A DNA stretch of 64,000 bases. It comes from Oxyruncus cristatus (taxonomy: Eukaryota; Chordata; Aves; Passeriformes; Cotingidae). Within the stretch, counting starts at the first letter, position 1. Every line of letters begins with the position of its first letter. Position numbers and translations under genes: made by a program. Positions 1 through 13,012 of the stretch are shown here, in pieces. The notes under the pieces were generated by a model. That model was not told the DNA's origin. It did no database searches and saw nothing but the letters and a program-made list of their open reading frames with translations. The stretch covers positions 943,974 to 1,007,973 of the forward strand of contig VXAY01004755.1 of assembly GCA_013399855.1 (NCBI GenBank), read 5' to 3'.

Positions 1-2040
1 TGAAATGCATATTCATCACCTTCACACAGGGATGTTCCACGGCTCCCTGCAAAGGGCTCCTGGAGAACTGAACCCTCTGCAGCCCCGGCTGGTGGAGGGG
101 AGGGACCTGCTGAGGAGAAATCCCTCGGGAAGAAGAGGAAAATATTCCAAAACATGCCCAAAACATCGAACACTGCCAGCCTTCCTGGTTCTATAAAGAA
201 GCAAAGCTGTGCATTGCCATTCTCACAAAGGCGATCGTCAAAGCCAACACTTCGTAATTAGAAAGGATTCGGACTAGGACTTTATTAATAAGTCATATGA
301 TCAATGAAATGATGTTCCAATGGGACACAGTATTTGCTGGATCACTGTAGGTTCTGCCCCACGAGGGAACAGCCAGTAGGAATGCCATCCCTACAGATAT
401 TCTGTGCTGGAGGAGAAGCCCGGTGTGACACAGTTTGTGTCCGTCTGTGCACACACAGCGCCTAAAACTGGGATAAATCCCTGTATTTCCACATGCACAT
501 GGCTGGAGCTGCACAGGCACATTTCAGAGCCCCTCTCATCACACAGGTTGTGCAGAAATGAGGAACTGTCATATAAAATCTGGAATCTGTTACCGATCCA
601 ACTGTTCCACTTAATCAAAAGCAAAGAGACTTCTAAGAGCTCTCTTGCTACTTCTGACAGCCAATTTCCCCAAGAAAGAGCAACTGTGCTAACAGATCTT
701 AATAATTCACAGGGCCTGCAGAGCCTTGCCTTAAAAAAAAAAAAGGGGGAGGGAGGGAGGGAGGCTTTTCTCTTTTTTTGACAAAAACCAGCAAATGGCC
801 TCTTGAAAACAGCAAGGGAAGAGTCTGCCCTGCCCACAGGAGTGTGCAGAGCAGAGAGAGCCCGGACAGCCCCACATTCCTCATCCACTCCAGGGGTTTC
901 ATGGCTTTCCACGGCCGGGAAGATGCCCAGCCCTGCTGTCCCAGGGCAGTACCTGTCACACAGAATGCTCCCTACACAAGCACAGCCTCTCAGCCCTGGC
1001 AGGGCTGTTATTGCTCAACAGACGACCTTGTTAGGAAGGATTCAAAGAACAACCGCTGCCACAGCTGATTAATCTGAATTTGAGCAAAGAAAAAAATCCC
1101 ACACCACCCAAATCTGGTAAGAGCTTTATTTCCTCTGAAGAGCAGTAACAGCACACGCCAGAACTTGTGTAGGATATGGGAAAGCCCTCCCATAATGAGG
1201 AATAACCACTGCCTAATTCCTGAGAGAATGACCAATAAAAACGGCTCCGACGGAAAATACCAGGACTGCCAGAGGAAGCTTCCAGGGTTTGACTGAGAGA
1301 AACCTGCAGAGGAATTTTTCTGTAAAACAAACTACATGTTATTACCAAATGGTAGAAAATTTCGGCGGATATTTGTAACAGAGTGTAGCTCTGAAAAAGT
1401 GTTCAACTCTACTCCTCATTATATCAAAACCAGATGTAACTGCAGAGGGAAGCAAAGCCTGACTTGGAAGAGAAAAAAAAAAAAACCCTGCAGGATCCAT
1501 AAAAAAATCCCCAGGTATGAAAGTGGTGTTTGACACTGGAGGTACCACAGCTGTGCAGAGCAACTGAGAATTCCCCAAGCGCTTCCATGAGAAGATAATT
1601 CGCTATGAAAGTGACTTCTCTGGTCTAGAAAGACACAATTCCCAGTTTTCCCTGTCGCTGTGGCTCTGCATCCAGGTAGGAATGCCAGGAGACCTCTGTC
1701 CTCAGGTGCCTCAGCTCACGGATGCAACAGGAAACAGGCACAGCAGACCCAGCCTGGCTGGGACAAGGCACATTCCCTGCCAGAAATAACTCCCAAACAC
1801 TTCAAACAATAACATTTGGACTTTTTTTTTTTTTTTTGAGCACTGCCTAAAGAAAAACGAGTACAAAGAGACCCTGCAAGTGCTGCTACCACACAAACCA
1901 ACGGCGGTTACGAAAGTCTCTCTTCTCGTGAAAAGGAGTCGCGAGGTTTTTGGAGGCAAAAGAGGAAAAAACGGGCTAAACGAGCTCGGTCCAAAAATCC
2001 ACACAGAGAAAATAAATTTTTTCAGCTGTTTTATGAAGGG

Positions 2041-2087
2041 ATAATAATAATAATGATAATTCTAATAATAATAAGCATAATAATAAC
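2041..2087 (+). repeat. (ATA)n imperfect microsatellite
   Basis: ATA trinucleotides over 47 bp with three interruptions (atgataattc, aagc). Confidence 0.9.
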
Positions 2088-3490
2088 ACCAGAAGCACGG
2101 TATGTGAGGAGAACTGAAGAACTGGCTGAAACTCCATTGACAGGTCAGTGTTAAATGTCTTGTTTTCTTGATTCCTCACTTGATTTCAAACCAGAAACAT
2201 GCCACTGCTCATTTTCTGGCATTTCTGTTTCATTTTGTTTTCTTTTGCTTCTGGAGGAAGATAAAGACCTTTGTTCCCAAGGCCATAAATCATGAATGAC
2301 TAAACCAGTGCCTCCAGGGTCTCCTCTTGTCTCTGCAGGCACTCCAAGCATCTCCTCTGTCATCCTCTGGAAGGACAGGGACACAGAAAGGTGGAAGGGA
2401 GGTTACACAGCCCAGTTTACGGGAAGGAAGCAGGATTGTACCCAAAACCTGAAGAGCAGCACAGCTAAAACCTGGAAATAATGGTCATCAGCCCCACGTG
2501 ACTGTCAAGGCAAACGAGTTTGATGGACGTGTTAAAACCTCATCAGTGCAGCTCAGAACCCACAGAAGTGGATGGAATCGATGCAGGATGTTTTGGAAAG
2601 GCAGAGACTCCCAAGTTTAATCAGCTCTGTGCTGCTACAGCCTGGATTTCCCAGATGTCAAATTGCTTACTATGAAGTTTGAAGCTTTCAGGGAAGGACT
2701 CTTTAAACCAAGCCTTGCACACGGAGGACAGGGTGTGCTACAGCACAGTCCCTGCTGCTGGAGAAGGTAACTCAAATTCTGGGCTCACTGCAGAAGAAGC
2801 TCAGCCACTGTCACCTAAAACCACCAGGCTCTGCCTGAGAGAGGGGGGTGAACTTTGGTCACCAGCTCTGAGAAGGTCCCATCCCTGCCAAGGCCTCTGG
2901 GAAGGAACAGAGAACAGGGAACTCCTGCCTTTTCCAGGAGATCAGACCCAGGATCCCACAACTGCCACCACCAAGCACAGAAGGGCCCAGCAACCGCCAA
3001 CTCCTTGACAGGCTCTGCCTGGCCAAGGTATTTTTGTGCACAGGATCACAGAGCCAGAGTGACAGCTACACCTGGTACAAATAATCAATTAATTCATCTT
3101 CTGTTAATTCATACTCTATTCATAGATGGAAAGGGGACACAAACCAGCCCTGGTGGCGAAGGCAGAGTTTCAAACACGTCCACCCCATCTTCCCTGCACG
3201 CAAGGGAAGCATTCAATATTTTCACACCCATTTGCGCTTCATATTCCTGTAATTTAAACCCAAAAATGGTCAGAGAAACAAAAGCCATTCTGAAACTTGG
3301 AAAGATGGAAGTGTGAGCTAAAGCAGAAGGGAAACAGCCTCCTAAAAAACAAAAAAAAAGGTCCCGTGGAAATGGCAAGTGTGCCAATGCCACTGATCCA
3401 ATCCACAACACTGAGGGCATCCAGTCTCAAAATGAGTAAAGAGTTTGGCTGATGCACCTGTAGAAAGGCTCTTTATCAGCCTGGAGAAAA

Positions 3491-3510
3491 TTATTATTAT
3501 TATTATTATT
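3491..3510 (+). repeat. (TTA)n microsatellite
   Basis: Perfect run of six to seven TTA/TAT units in intron 2. Confidence 0.9.
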
Positions 3511-3933
3511 CAACAGTTCATCTTGTGCAGTAAGCAACGCCCACTGCACCGAATTTAAATTAAAAAATGAAATAATTACACTGCACTTTAACATTATTTT
3601 ATTATCATTATTACAGGCTGGAAGAGACTTTTGGGTAATTTCTCAAAGCAGATATTATTTCCATTACTTTGCAATCCACAGGCAGTTGTTTGCTCTGGAT
3701 ACCATTAATATTCCGACTTTAATTTATTCCGTAATTGTTTCTCACGGAGTTCTGTCAAAAAGCTGCTACACAGTGCAATCAAGGGGTTTGTTCAACACAC
3801 CCCGTTATTGCAAACACACTGGGCAAGCTTTTCAAAGTTAAACTGCAGAGAAGAGGACAAGGATGTCTGACTTAGTGCAGGTAACACTGTGCAGGAGCGC
3901 AGAGGATCGACCCCATTTCAGCAAGGAAGTTTG

Positions 3934-4022
3934 AAATCATGGAATAATTTGGGCTGGAAGGAGCTTAAAGCCCATCTCCTTCCACCCCATGCCGTGGGCA
4001 GGGACACCTCCCACTACCCCAC
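3934..4022 (-). mobile_element. CR1 LINE 3' terminal fragment
   Basis: Minus-orientation CR1 3' end. The plus strand reads aaatcatggaataatttggg, ctggaaggagcttaaagccc and atgccgtgggcagggacacc, ending abruptly at cactaccccacc. It is about 90 bp. Confidence 0.8.
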
Positions 4023-5138
4023 CGTGCTAATAAAGTGTATTTTTCAAAGGTCAAAATCAAGAGTCTGCAAACAGAGGTTCCGAAATGGAAGCAGCGACAC
4101 AGGTGACTCCTGACATTCACATTCGCATCCTGAATTATGACTCTTTTCCACAGAACAAAGAGAGAAAATAGAATCCTTGTAATAACTAAAGGTCACAAAT
4201 TAAAGCCCGTTCTCAGCACTCAAGTAAGAGGTTGTAAAGCCATTAAAAAGTCATGCAGGGGTTTTGGGAGCACTTGAATAAGGAGCTCTCTGCCCTGTTC
4301 CTTACCCGGCCAGTGACAGGTCCTGAAACCCCCCAGAGCAATGGGGTTTATCCTCAGCTTCACCTCATCCCCCTCCCGAAAGCACAACCACTGTGAGAGC
4401 GGCAAAATTTGATTTGAAAGCACCACTTGACCTGTAACTCCATTAATAAGGACAGCCAGCCCCATAAAACACTTAATGCCTTCAAACTCTCACATTTTGA
4501 GCCCATAAAGGCAGGAGAAAGGCAGATAATTAAACAGCTCCCCTATAAAACCCGGGCCCCATCTGGCTGCAGCTCGTCCTCCCAACTGCGGGACCGTCAG
4601 GCACAACACTGGACTTTCCACAAGGATAAAGGGAATGGAAACGTGGTTTAGTTCCCTCTCAGCCTTTCCAAGGGCTTTGGAATCCATCTGGATCCTGTGC
4701 TGGATTCCAGCTACAGGTGTGCAATATCCAGAGCTGCAGGAGGGGGGAGGCTGGAAGGGAACAAATATTACTTCTCTTTGTTGCTTATCGAAAACCATCC
4801 ATAAAAGAGGAATTTTTGCTTCTTATGTTTCCCAAATCCCTGCATTATTTGATCACAAACAAATCCAACAAAACCTACTCACAGTATGCTTTTAACAGCT
4901 CATTTTAGCCTGATTTACATTTTAAAGAGTCCACCTACACATGACCAGCTCTGCTAACTCTGAAAGATGATCCAACTGCTTCCATCAAGTCCCTGCCTGT
5001 TCAAACTCTTCAATTTTAACACGGAGCTTTAACACTTCAAAATTCCTAGTAAATTATATCACTGTGTTTATTCCAGGTAAGACACTCCAGGTTTTTGTTC
5101 CACAGATATTTTTCAGTCAAGAGCTCGACAGTTTCAAA

Positions 5139-5280
5139 TTAAAAGGAGGTTTAAGTGGGATATTGGGAAGGAATTGTTGGCTGTGAGGGTGGTGAGGCCC
5201 TGGCACAGGTTGCCCAGAGAAGCTGTGGCTGCCCCTGGATCCCTGGAAGTGTCCAAGGCCAGGTTGGACAGGGTTGGGAC
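5139..5280 (+). mobile_element. CR1 LINE internal 3' fragment
   Basis: Plus-orientation CR1 from ttaaaaggaggtttaagtgg through ggtggtgaggccctggcaca and ggttgcccagagaagctgtg to ccaaggccaggttggacagg. It lacks the extreme 3' end, so it is truncated on both sides. Confidence 0.85.
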
Positions 5281-5416
5281 GCTGCAAAACCTGAGCAGGT
5301 TTGGGAACAGAGAACTGGCAGCAGCTCGGATTTACCGCCCCTAAATGTCACTGAACACCTTCAGAGCATTCAGAGGTTTGCAAATTCCCGAGAAATGCAA
5401 GTGGAAAGGGGACATG

Positions 5417-5428
5417 GGGGGGGGGGAA
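5417..5428 (+). repeat. Poly-G run
   Basis: A run of about ten G within gggacatggggggggggg-like sequence. It is a homopolymer prone to sequencing error. Confidence 0.8.
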
Positions 5429-7526
5429 CACACAATTGCTTTTCATTCTCACAATTCGAGCAGTTTTAGCTGAGGAAATCAAAAATATAAAGATTAGCTC
5501 TGAGGTTCTTCTGATCTCAGATACAAGGAATGAAGGAATCTGTCATTCCTTAAAAACATTCCGGCTTCTGGATGGTTAATCTGTCCTATTTGAAAACAAA
5601 CAAACAAACCCAACTCAAGCTAAACATCTGTTTCATCGACACCTTCTCTGTTTCCACAGGGACTAGCTTTTGAGGGAGGTCAGAAAATGTTTTTCCATGA
5701 AGAATATTTGACTTCATGAAGGTCTCTAGGAACGGCTTATCAGGAACGAGAATGCGAGGCTACACCATCCCTCAAGAAAGCACCAATTCTGTTAATAATT
5801 TACAGATCAATAATCCTGCTTTGTTCATGTGCCTTGCTAAACTCTATGTCTCTAAAGGAGTATATTATGTGTGACGCTGAGCCTCAGGCCTGGGTGGAAT
5901 TTGGGCAACACTAAGTGCAAGAAAAGCCCCACATTTCAAGTCATCAGCAAGGGCTCAGCTTTATGGACTTGCAGTGATCTAAAATTGCTCCACACAACTC
6001 TGACTGTGAGAAGAAAATCAGTGCAGCTAAACCCACATACGGCCGGGGATAAAAAAAAAAAACACAAAAAACCAAAAGTAAAAGAAAAAAGGCAGCAAAA
6101 GCCAAGTCCCAGCCCTGGTTACAATGCAAGGATTGAAACCCTCACACAGCTCATTATGTATCCAAATAAACCTGGCCGGGCCTGGCCAGGGAATCAGTTC
6201 CATATGTTTGCAGGTTTCCTCTCCTAAGGAGATCCCGTCAGCTGGAACAATTCCTCCCTGTCCGCAAGATGAGCCCTTGAACAGGTGTGTGATCAAATCC
6301 CGGCCTCACCTTTAGTGCCCTCGCACCCAACACTCCCAATTCCAGTCATTTCCTTGGGAATCCCGAGCCCGGGTCATCCCCTGTGGGCTGGGCTGAGAAA
6401 GGGACTCCCTGGAGACACTCAGGGCCCCGCTTTTTCTGCCTCTTATCCCTGCAATAGCTTGACTGCAGCACCACAGACTAACTGGGGAGAGGCAGGTAAT
6501 AAATACCTGCTCAGGAAATACAGCCTCGTAAAAGCAGTCACAGCACACCTCCCTCATCCTTTGGGGAACACCCTTGCCATCCAGGGCAGCCTGGGAAGGG
6601 GATTCAGGACACGAGTGTGGACGGCAAGGAACAGTCCCATGCGCAAACTGTTTTGTCTCGGTGCGTTTACCTTGTTTTTCTGGACAAGGTGCCTTTCAGA
6701 CCTTACAGTTCGCAACATCAGGGACCCACAAATCTGTGTTTTCCTACAGGAAAGTCACCCAAAATGCAGCTCCTGTTCTCCCTCCTCACTGGGGCTGCTC
6801 TGCTGCCAGCAAAGGGCAGGTAATTAATAAACCTCTGAGCTGCACTTTTATGCAACAAATAAAAAAAAAAAACCCAACGAAACAAAAACATAATGAAAAA
6901 AATGTGGCTTAAAAGAGTATTTTTTCCCTCTTACTCCTTCTTTACGTGTCCTAAATGCATCTATTTCTCCTCAGCAGTGGTGAGGACACCTTCAAATGAG
7001 TGTTAGTGCTTCCCTACTCCCACTGCTACCAGGTATCCTTTTTAGTGAGATTCCCCTTAAAACCACTTCCATTAATTCTTAAAAAAAAAAAAATTGTTAG
7101 ATTTAACATGAGAATTCTGCAGATTAAAAAAGCAGAAAGCATTATTTGGTACAAATTTTGATTCTTTTTCAGCAGAGTGCCTCACGTTACACCATCCACA
7201 AGGCTTTATTTCGAGTTATTAGAATATAATAACAACTTCTTTTCCCCATTTTAAGCAGGAAACCCTCGGACAGTTTTCCCTCACACAGCACCTCTGGATT
7301 TACTCTCAAGTGTGACCTGCAACAAAGAGTAACCCCAAACAATGACTACGAGTTAAGAACTTCCATTCTGAGCATCTAATGGGTTTATTCTTTATTACAT
7401 TTAAAAAAACCCCAAAGCCAAACTCAAGCACATCAGACCCCTCTCCCAGGTTCACTATGCCACGAAGGACAGATCTCTCTGTGTGGACAGACAGTGCTGG
7501 TTAACTGAACATTGACGGGGACAATT

Positions 7527-7688
7527 CTGGAGGAACTTCTCCATGGAAAGGCTGCCCAGGGAGGTGGGGGAGTCCCCATCCCCGGAGGTATCCAAGGAAT
7601 GTGGCACTCAGTGACAAGGCGGGGATCGGGCACAGGCTGGACTCACCCTTGGAGGGCTTTTCCAGCCTAAATGGTTCTGTGAGATCCA
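7527..7688 (+). mobile_element. CR1 LINE 3' fragment
   Basis: Plus-orientation CR1 from aggaacttctccatggaaag and gctgcccagggaggtggggg to the terminal ccagcctaaatggttctgtg. It includes the ggtatccaaggaatgtggca segment. It is truncated and non-coding. Confidence 0.87.
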
Positions 7689-8849
7689 GGAAGGAGCCCA
7701 AGAGAGCAGCAAGTGCCAAGAGCAGCAGGAAACCTCTGCAGACTGATGTTACCTGCAGAGTCAGTCCTCTTACCCTTCACGTGGGAGAGGGAATGGAGAT
7801 AAGGGACACGGGGACCCCCAGCAGATCCAGGGGTTTCATCACTTGCCAGAAGTAAAGGAAGAGTGGATAAATATTGAAACCTGAGGGAACTGAGGACAAA
7901 TACGGTGCTTACACAATCCAGAGATGGCTGCAGACTCCTGAAAATGCAAATAAAGACACTACCCCAAAGAGTGCTGATTCCCGCCCGGAAAACACGAGCG
8001 AGGTTGTGGAACCTCCCTGCACGGAACAGGATCCAGGGACGTGGGGAATGGCAGCAGTTCTGTCAGTCTGGACTGAACAAAGACCAGCTGTGCACTCAAA
8101 GAAATCCCCAACACCTCAGGCCAGGACCCCCATGCACCCCCTGACCATCAGTGCCCACCCCCAGCCACCCTGGAACTCACCCCACTGAGCCCAGACCCCT
8201 CAACACATTTATCTCCTTGCAACACTAACGTGTTTCCAAACCAAAGCAGGTCTTTTAACAAGATCTCCAAACTGCAGAAGCTGAATAATTCAGAATTTTG
8301 GTCTCCCTTCACACAAATAAAGCTCCCCAATGTGACTAAACACTGCAGTATATCACCGCTGCTCACCATCTTCCACCCAGCCTGTTTCTAGTGACAGTAT
8401 TTCTCAGTTTAAACAAATAAACATATTCACAAAGTATAGTCAAATATTTTTACAGCTGACAGAATTCTTCCCTCCCTCAACATCAGAGTTGAAGAGGGAA
8501 AACAAATAAGCAAGTGGTTAAAAAACAGGCGGAAAAACCCATCGAGTGTTACCTGAACTGGGGCAGCAGCACCGAGAGCCAACAGATCCCAACACAGAGT
8601 CAATTAACCCACACAAGCCCCCAAAAGCAATTTGTGTTCAAGCTTTATGTGCTCAAGTTTCTGAAATAACAAATATAAATTCAGCTTTGGGCTGCACCTC
8701 CTCTGTCTGACGGGAAAACCTGTAAATCCTGGTTAAGGCACACGAAAAAAAAAAAGTCACCAGAACTGGTGTTTGAACTGTAACCCAGATTCACCAGGGA
8801 AGGAAAATAAAGATCAGGCCAATGGGAGGGTTGGAGCTGGGAAGAGATA

Positions 8850-8899
8850 GACTGACCATGGACTGGACATGGGACTGGACACGGGACTGGACATGGACT
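8850..8899 (+). repeat. Short tandem repeat, gactggacatgg-type, about 4 copies
   Basis: Four imperfect 11-12 bp units (gactgaccatg, gactggacatgg, gactggacacgg, gactggacatg) in tandem. Differences between them are single substitutions. Confidence 0.8.
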
Positions 8900-9134
8900 G
8901 TCCTCAGAAGGAAAGCAAAGAGGGAACAATGGCCTGACACAACTGAGATTTAGCAACAAGAAATTCGAAAGCAATAAAATGACTTGGGAGATTCTTTCTG
9001 GAGTAGTTTGGAGGGCTAGTAGAATTTATGGAGGGAAAGGAACGCTCCCAGGATGGGGAGCAGTGCCAGCACATTCCTTGGGCCTCAGCACATCCCAGGG
9101 CACGGAGCTGGTATTTATTACCCCCAAATACAAA

Positions 9135-9150
9135 CAGCAGCAGCAGCAGC
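9135..9150 (+). repeat. (CAG)5 microsatellite
   Basis: Five CAG units and a trailing C in non-coding intron. Short open frames across it read glutamine, serine or alanine runs, but none looks like a gene. Confidence 0.9.
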
Positions 9151-10094
9151 CCCTCTCCAGCACATCTGGGGGGGCACAGTGCCCGGAGAACAGGATGGAG
9201 AGTGGATCCCTTGGAAAATCCATTCACACAACAGTGTTTTATGGCGAGAGGTCAATATTGCTGCTGCCCCAGGAATTCCTTTTCATTGGAGAAGCCTCAG
9301 GAAAGCCCAGCAATGTCGAAACACAAACACCCAGAGCAGCGGGAAGGGCTGGGGTATTTACTGCCACCAGCCTGTCCCTGTAAACAACCTCCTGCCAGGC
9401 CCAGCCCTTGAAAGGGGCTCCTCCAACCAAGTCCAGCTTTTGGGGTGGGATGAGGAGACAGCCCTCAGTCCAACCGGGGGATATTTTAACGCTCACATCC
9501 TGGCTCCGGACTGAAACAAGTTTCCAGGGAGCTTTAAAAGAGGCATTTGGGGGTGGCCAGTGATTTTATTGGGGAAAAAAGTTCCAGTAGGAAACCAAAG
9601 CCCCCAAACACCTTCTCTGTCAGCTTAATCCTCACCTGCGAGCACAACACAATGTACCTGCAACCCTTGGGATAACAGAGAGCACACAGCAACACAGCAG
9701 GAAAACCTTGGGCTTTCACCTAATGGGATCCAAGGTGAAGGACATTTGGCTTTCACTCCGAGGTCTTTTTGAAAAATCCGTGTCCAAAATTCCACTTTTG
9801 GGCTTCAACAGGTTTTTTTTTTCTTTTCTTAAATAAATTTTTTTCTGCTTTTTCTCCGGGGAGAAAATTACTTGCTCTGCTCCAGGGAGGGAGATGATGT
9901 TAAATAATAAGCTCAGTAGGAGGCAGGGCTCTTCTGGCTGCCAAGTGTATTTTGAAAGCCTAACGGTATTTTGGCAGTTCAGAATTTTAAGCAGCTCAAT
10001 CTATATGTTAAAATTATTTATTAATGCTTCATAAACATTTTCATCCAATAAAAGCTTAGGAAGAATAATAATGAGGTAAAAATATCATAAAACG

Positions 10095-10305
10095 TAGGAT
10101 CCCAGAGTGGTTTGGTTTGGAAAGGACATTAAGGATCATCTCGTTCCACCCTCTGCCATGGGCAGGGACACCTTCCACCAGCCCAGGTTGCTCCAAGCCC
10201 TGTCCAACCTGGCCTTGGACACTTCCAGGGATCCAGGGGCAGCCACAGCTTCTCTGGGCAACCTGTGCCAGGGCCTCCCCACCCTCCCAGGGAGGGACTA
10301 TTTTG
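10095..10305 (-). mobile_element. CR1 LINE 3' fragment
   Basis: Minus-orientation CR1. The plus strand shows cccagagtggtttggtttgg, agcccaggttgctccaagcc, ccttggacacttccagggat, then gcttctctgggcaacctgtg and ccagggcctccccaccctcc. It is well conserved and 5' truncated. Confidence 0.9.
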
Positions 10306-12639
10306 TTTATCAAACCTGACTTTCCCCTCTCTCGCTTTGAACCCAAAGAACTGAAGTGGTTTTTGATGATTTCCCCAAACTGTTCCGCTCTTTGTTCCAA
10401 GGCATCCAGCAAACAGCAGTCGGGGCAGTTCCGAGGAGATGTCAAACCCCTCCAGAGCTGATGGAGTCACACAAATCTCAAACCTCACAACTCCAAGTTT
10501 TAATCACTGTCCCAAAGGGCAGCACGTGGAATTCAATGCAGACTCCAGGGAGCACCGACAGGGAAAGCCAAGGGCTCACACACAGGGACAGGAGGTGTTC
10601 ATCTCCAGCCCAGCTGAGCCTTTCCCTGACACAAAAAAAACTACTGCTGGTGTGTTTTCAAGCAGAAACAACCCCCTCCATCAGCCCAGAAATGTACACT
10701 AAACACTCTGCTTTATTGAAAGTATTTTTCTGTGCTAAAAATTGAACCTTTGGTAACTCAGGTCACACATTAACCCCAACCTTTTAGGTTTGTATTTTTA
10801 CTTCAAGAAGTCAGACTGCCAAATTCCAGCTGCAAGCAGGAGGGAAGTGCTTTTATTTCGCTGTTTAATTCTCGTTCTGATCCCAAAGTGATCTTCCAGC
10901 ACTCATTAGATAAACATGGGAAGTCGTCAGAAAAGTACACCGAGTATTATTCATTTTCCAAAATCACCTTGAATGAAATTTAAACACAGGAAAAAAAAAA
11001 AATTATACCATAAAATTACTTTTTTTCTCTCTTCAAATAAACCACTCTGAAAATGATAGGTAATGACAGGCTCCTAATCACCCCAATCCCTTCTCCATTT
11101 TGAGCTTCCTCTGAAATGATAAGCAAAATAGCTTTTAAAATTGCTTCATTTTTTTGTTTTTCTATCACAGATCTTTCAAGAGTAGACTCGTGAGGAGAGC
11201 ACAACATTATCATCAGACACGGCTTGTCGTACATTTTCCCTCACTAAATTGCAGCAGCAGATATTGGGAATAACCAGGTATCCTGGGGAATTTCTCCTGC
11301 AGCAAGTTATTTTCATATCACGGTCCATCTGTAATTTTAATGCTTATTAAGAGACCAATATAAATAACAGTACAGTGACTTACATATTTATATAAACCGT
11401 TGCAATTACTCCCCTTTATGTTTATAAACCTCAAAGTCTTCCAGGTTTTAACAACAGGAAAACCCCTTTCAGCGATTAACAGGTTTAGGGTTTGGACACA
11501 TCCACTAAGCAGGAAAACTGTGGGAGCTCCTGCAGATCCTAAACTTTTCCTTAACAATCCTTTTCCTGCTGGGTATCAGGAATAAACCAGTGTTATTTCA
11601 GCACCTTGATTTTTTATGGATCTAATTAATTCCTTTTCTCTTTCTCCCTTTCCAAGCACTGCGATGCTGCACAAAAAAAGTGCGCTGCAGAAATGCCAAG
11701 TTGGGCAATGAGAGGCTGAACTGATCCATCTGCTTGGTGGGGAATTTTTATTTGACCCCAGGAATGCTGGTTGCTCAAGCAGACTAAACAAATTTGATGC
11801 CTTTCGGCGTGTGAGGATCGGGGTGTTCAGCTCCCAGCCAGCCTGGCAGGGTTTAATAAGAATCCCCACACGGCATTACATCCACGGGCCCTCAGCATTC
11901 CCTGCTCCACCCAGGCCCAGGCCTGCCAGGAACAAACTCCACGTCGCTGCAGCAGAATTCTGACGATCTGGGGCTTGCTGCACAAAGCAGGATTATGCAG
12001 GTCTATTATTCACAAGTTTTCATCTGGGATAAGGCATCCTGCAGTCATTTGGTGTTATTAACAGGCTGCCTGACTCTGTTCCAGGCTCCTTTGATAGTTC
12101 TCCCAAAGCCTGGCCCCGGCCCTGGGTGTCTCCAGGAACGCAGAGTCACAGATAAACCCTGCAACAATCTGTTTGCCTGGAGACAAAACTTATTTTCCTC
12201 TCCCCACTGGAGTTCCTTTCATGCCACCTGGTTTAGATAAGCTGCTCGAGCTTGGCCTGGTCGGGTTTGAACAGCTGCTCCTTGAAGATGAAGGGACAAG
12301 GCCAGGAACAGTTAATAACTTTCTTAACTGGAAACACCGTTGAATCACTCGTGTTCCTCCCAGTAGATTGCGTAAAACCTCCTCAGTGGCTAAGTCTGAC
12401 CAACCTTTTAACCAGAAAATGGCAATCCCAGGGGAGATTTTCCTGTCCTGGCACCAGTTTCTCTCCGAAGTGTCCACCTGGCTTCCAGCCAAAGCTACAA
12501 AAGGCATTTACTGGAGCCAAATTTTGAGGTAGAGGAAGGTGGGGGTGGAAAATTCAAGACAACAACCCAACTCTGCGAAGGTTTGTAGTTTATACTGACA
12601 CTGCATCGGGGCATTCTCCTTTCCCTGATTCAGAAACAC
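10306..12639. other. Intron 2 interval, no gene seen
   Basis: Non-coding AT-rich sequence between CR1 copies, with A-runs near 10990. No recognised coding or RNA gene. Confidence 0.6.
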
Positions 12640-12798
12640 CATTCTTGCACTCCAGCCTCTGCTGGAACGTGAGGAGATCACGGGAAATGCTGGCACAGCC
12701 TTGCTGAAGTCCAGGTACACAACACCCACTGCTCTCCTCCTGCCTACCCAGCCAGTTGTCCCATCACAGAAGGCCATCAGGTTGGTTAAACAGGATTT
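12640..12798 (-). mobile_element. LINE reverse-transcriptase fragment (CR1-like)
   Basis: The minus strand encodes a short peptide with GRRRAVGVVYLDFSKAV, which carries the VYLDFSKA block of non-LTR retrotransposon reverse transcriptases. The frame is broken after it and no other RT motif survives. For a minus-strand element the RT should lie to the right of the 3' end, but this piece lies to the left of the CR1 3' end at 12838, so the two are separate insertions. Confidence 0.65.
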
Positions 12799-12837
12799 CA
12801 GCCCAGGCGGGGGAAGACAGGCTTTGTAGGGTCACAC

Positions 12838-13012
12838 CTCAGGGAATGGTTTGGGTTGGAAAGGACATGAAAGTTCATCTCATCCCATCCCCTGCCAAGC
12901 TTCCACCCAGCTTCCACTAGCCCAGGTTGCTCCAAGCCCCATCCAACCTGGACTTGAGTACTTCCAGGGATCCAGGGGCAGCCACAGCTGCTCTGGGCAA
13001 CCTGGTCTGGGG
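12838..13012 (-). mobile_element. CR1 LINE 3' fragment
   Basis: Minus-orientation CR1. The plus strand reads agggaatggtttgggttgga, then aggacatgaaagttcatctc, agcccaggttgctccaagcc and ccagggatccaggggcagcc, ending near cctggtctgggg. It belongs to the same subfamily as the 10095 and 59131 copies. Confidence 0.87.

Larger units (their letters stand above)
1..3933. other. Intron 2 interval, no gene seen
   Basis: Non-coding. It contains an A-run followed by (GGGA)n at 732-770, A-runs near 1470 and 1815, and the two trinucleotide repeats listed. Small overlapping open frames have no recognisable family. Confidence 0.6.
4023..10094. other. Intron 2 interval, no gene seen
   Basis: Non-coding apart from two CR1 fragments and small repeats listed separately. 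A-rich runs occur near 6050-6090, 6860 and 7080. No coding or RNA gene is recognised. Confidence 0.6.

Noticed and set aside
9026..9514. CAG-containing ORFs suggesting a polyglutamine protein
   Set aside because: Only five CAG units, different residue runs in three frames, and no flanking conserved sequence.
10056..10488. Overlapping ORFs of 114-129 codons on both strands
   Set aside because: They are generated by a CR1 3' fragment (10095-10305) and its flanks.
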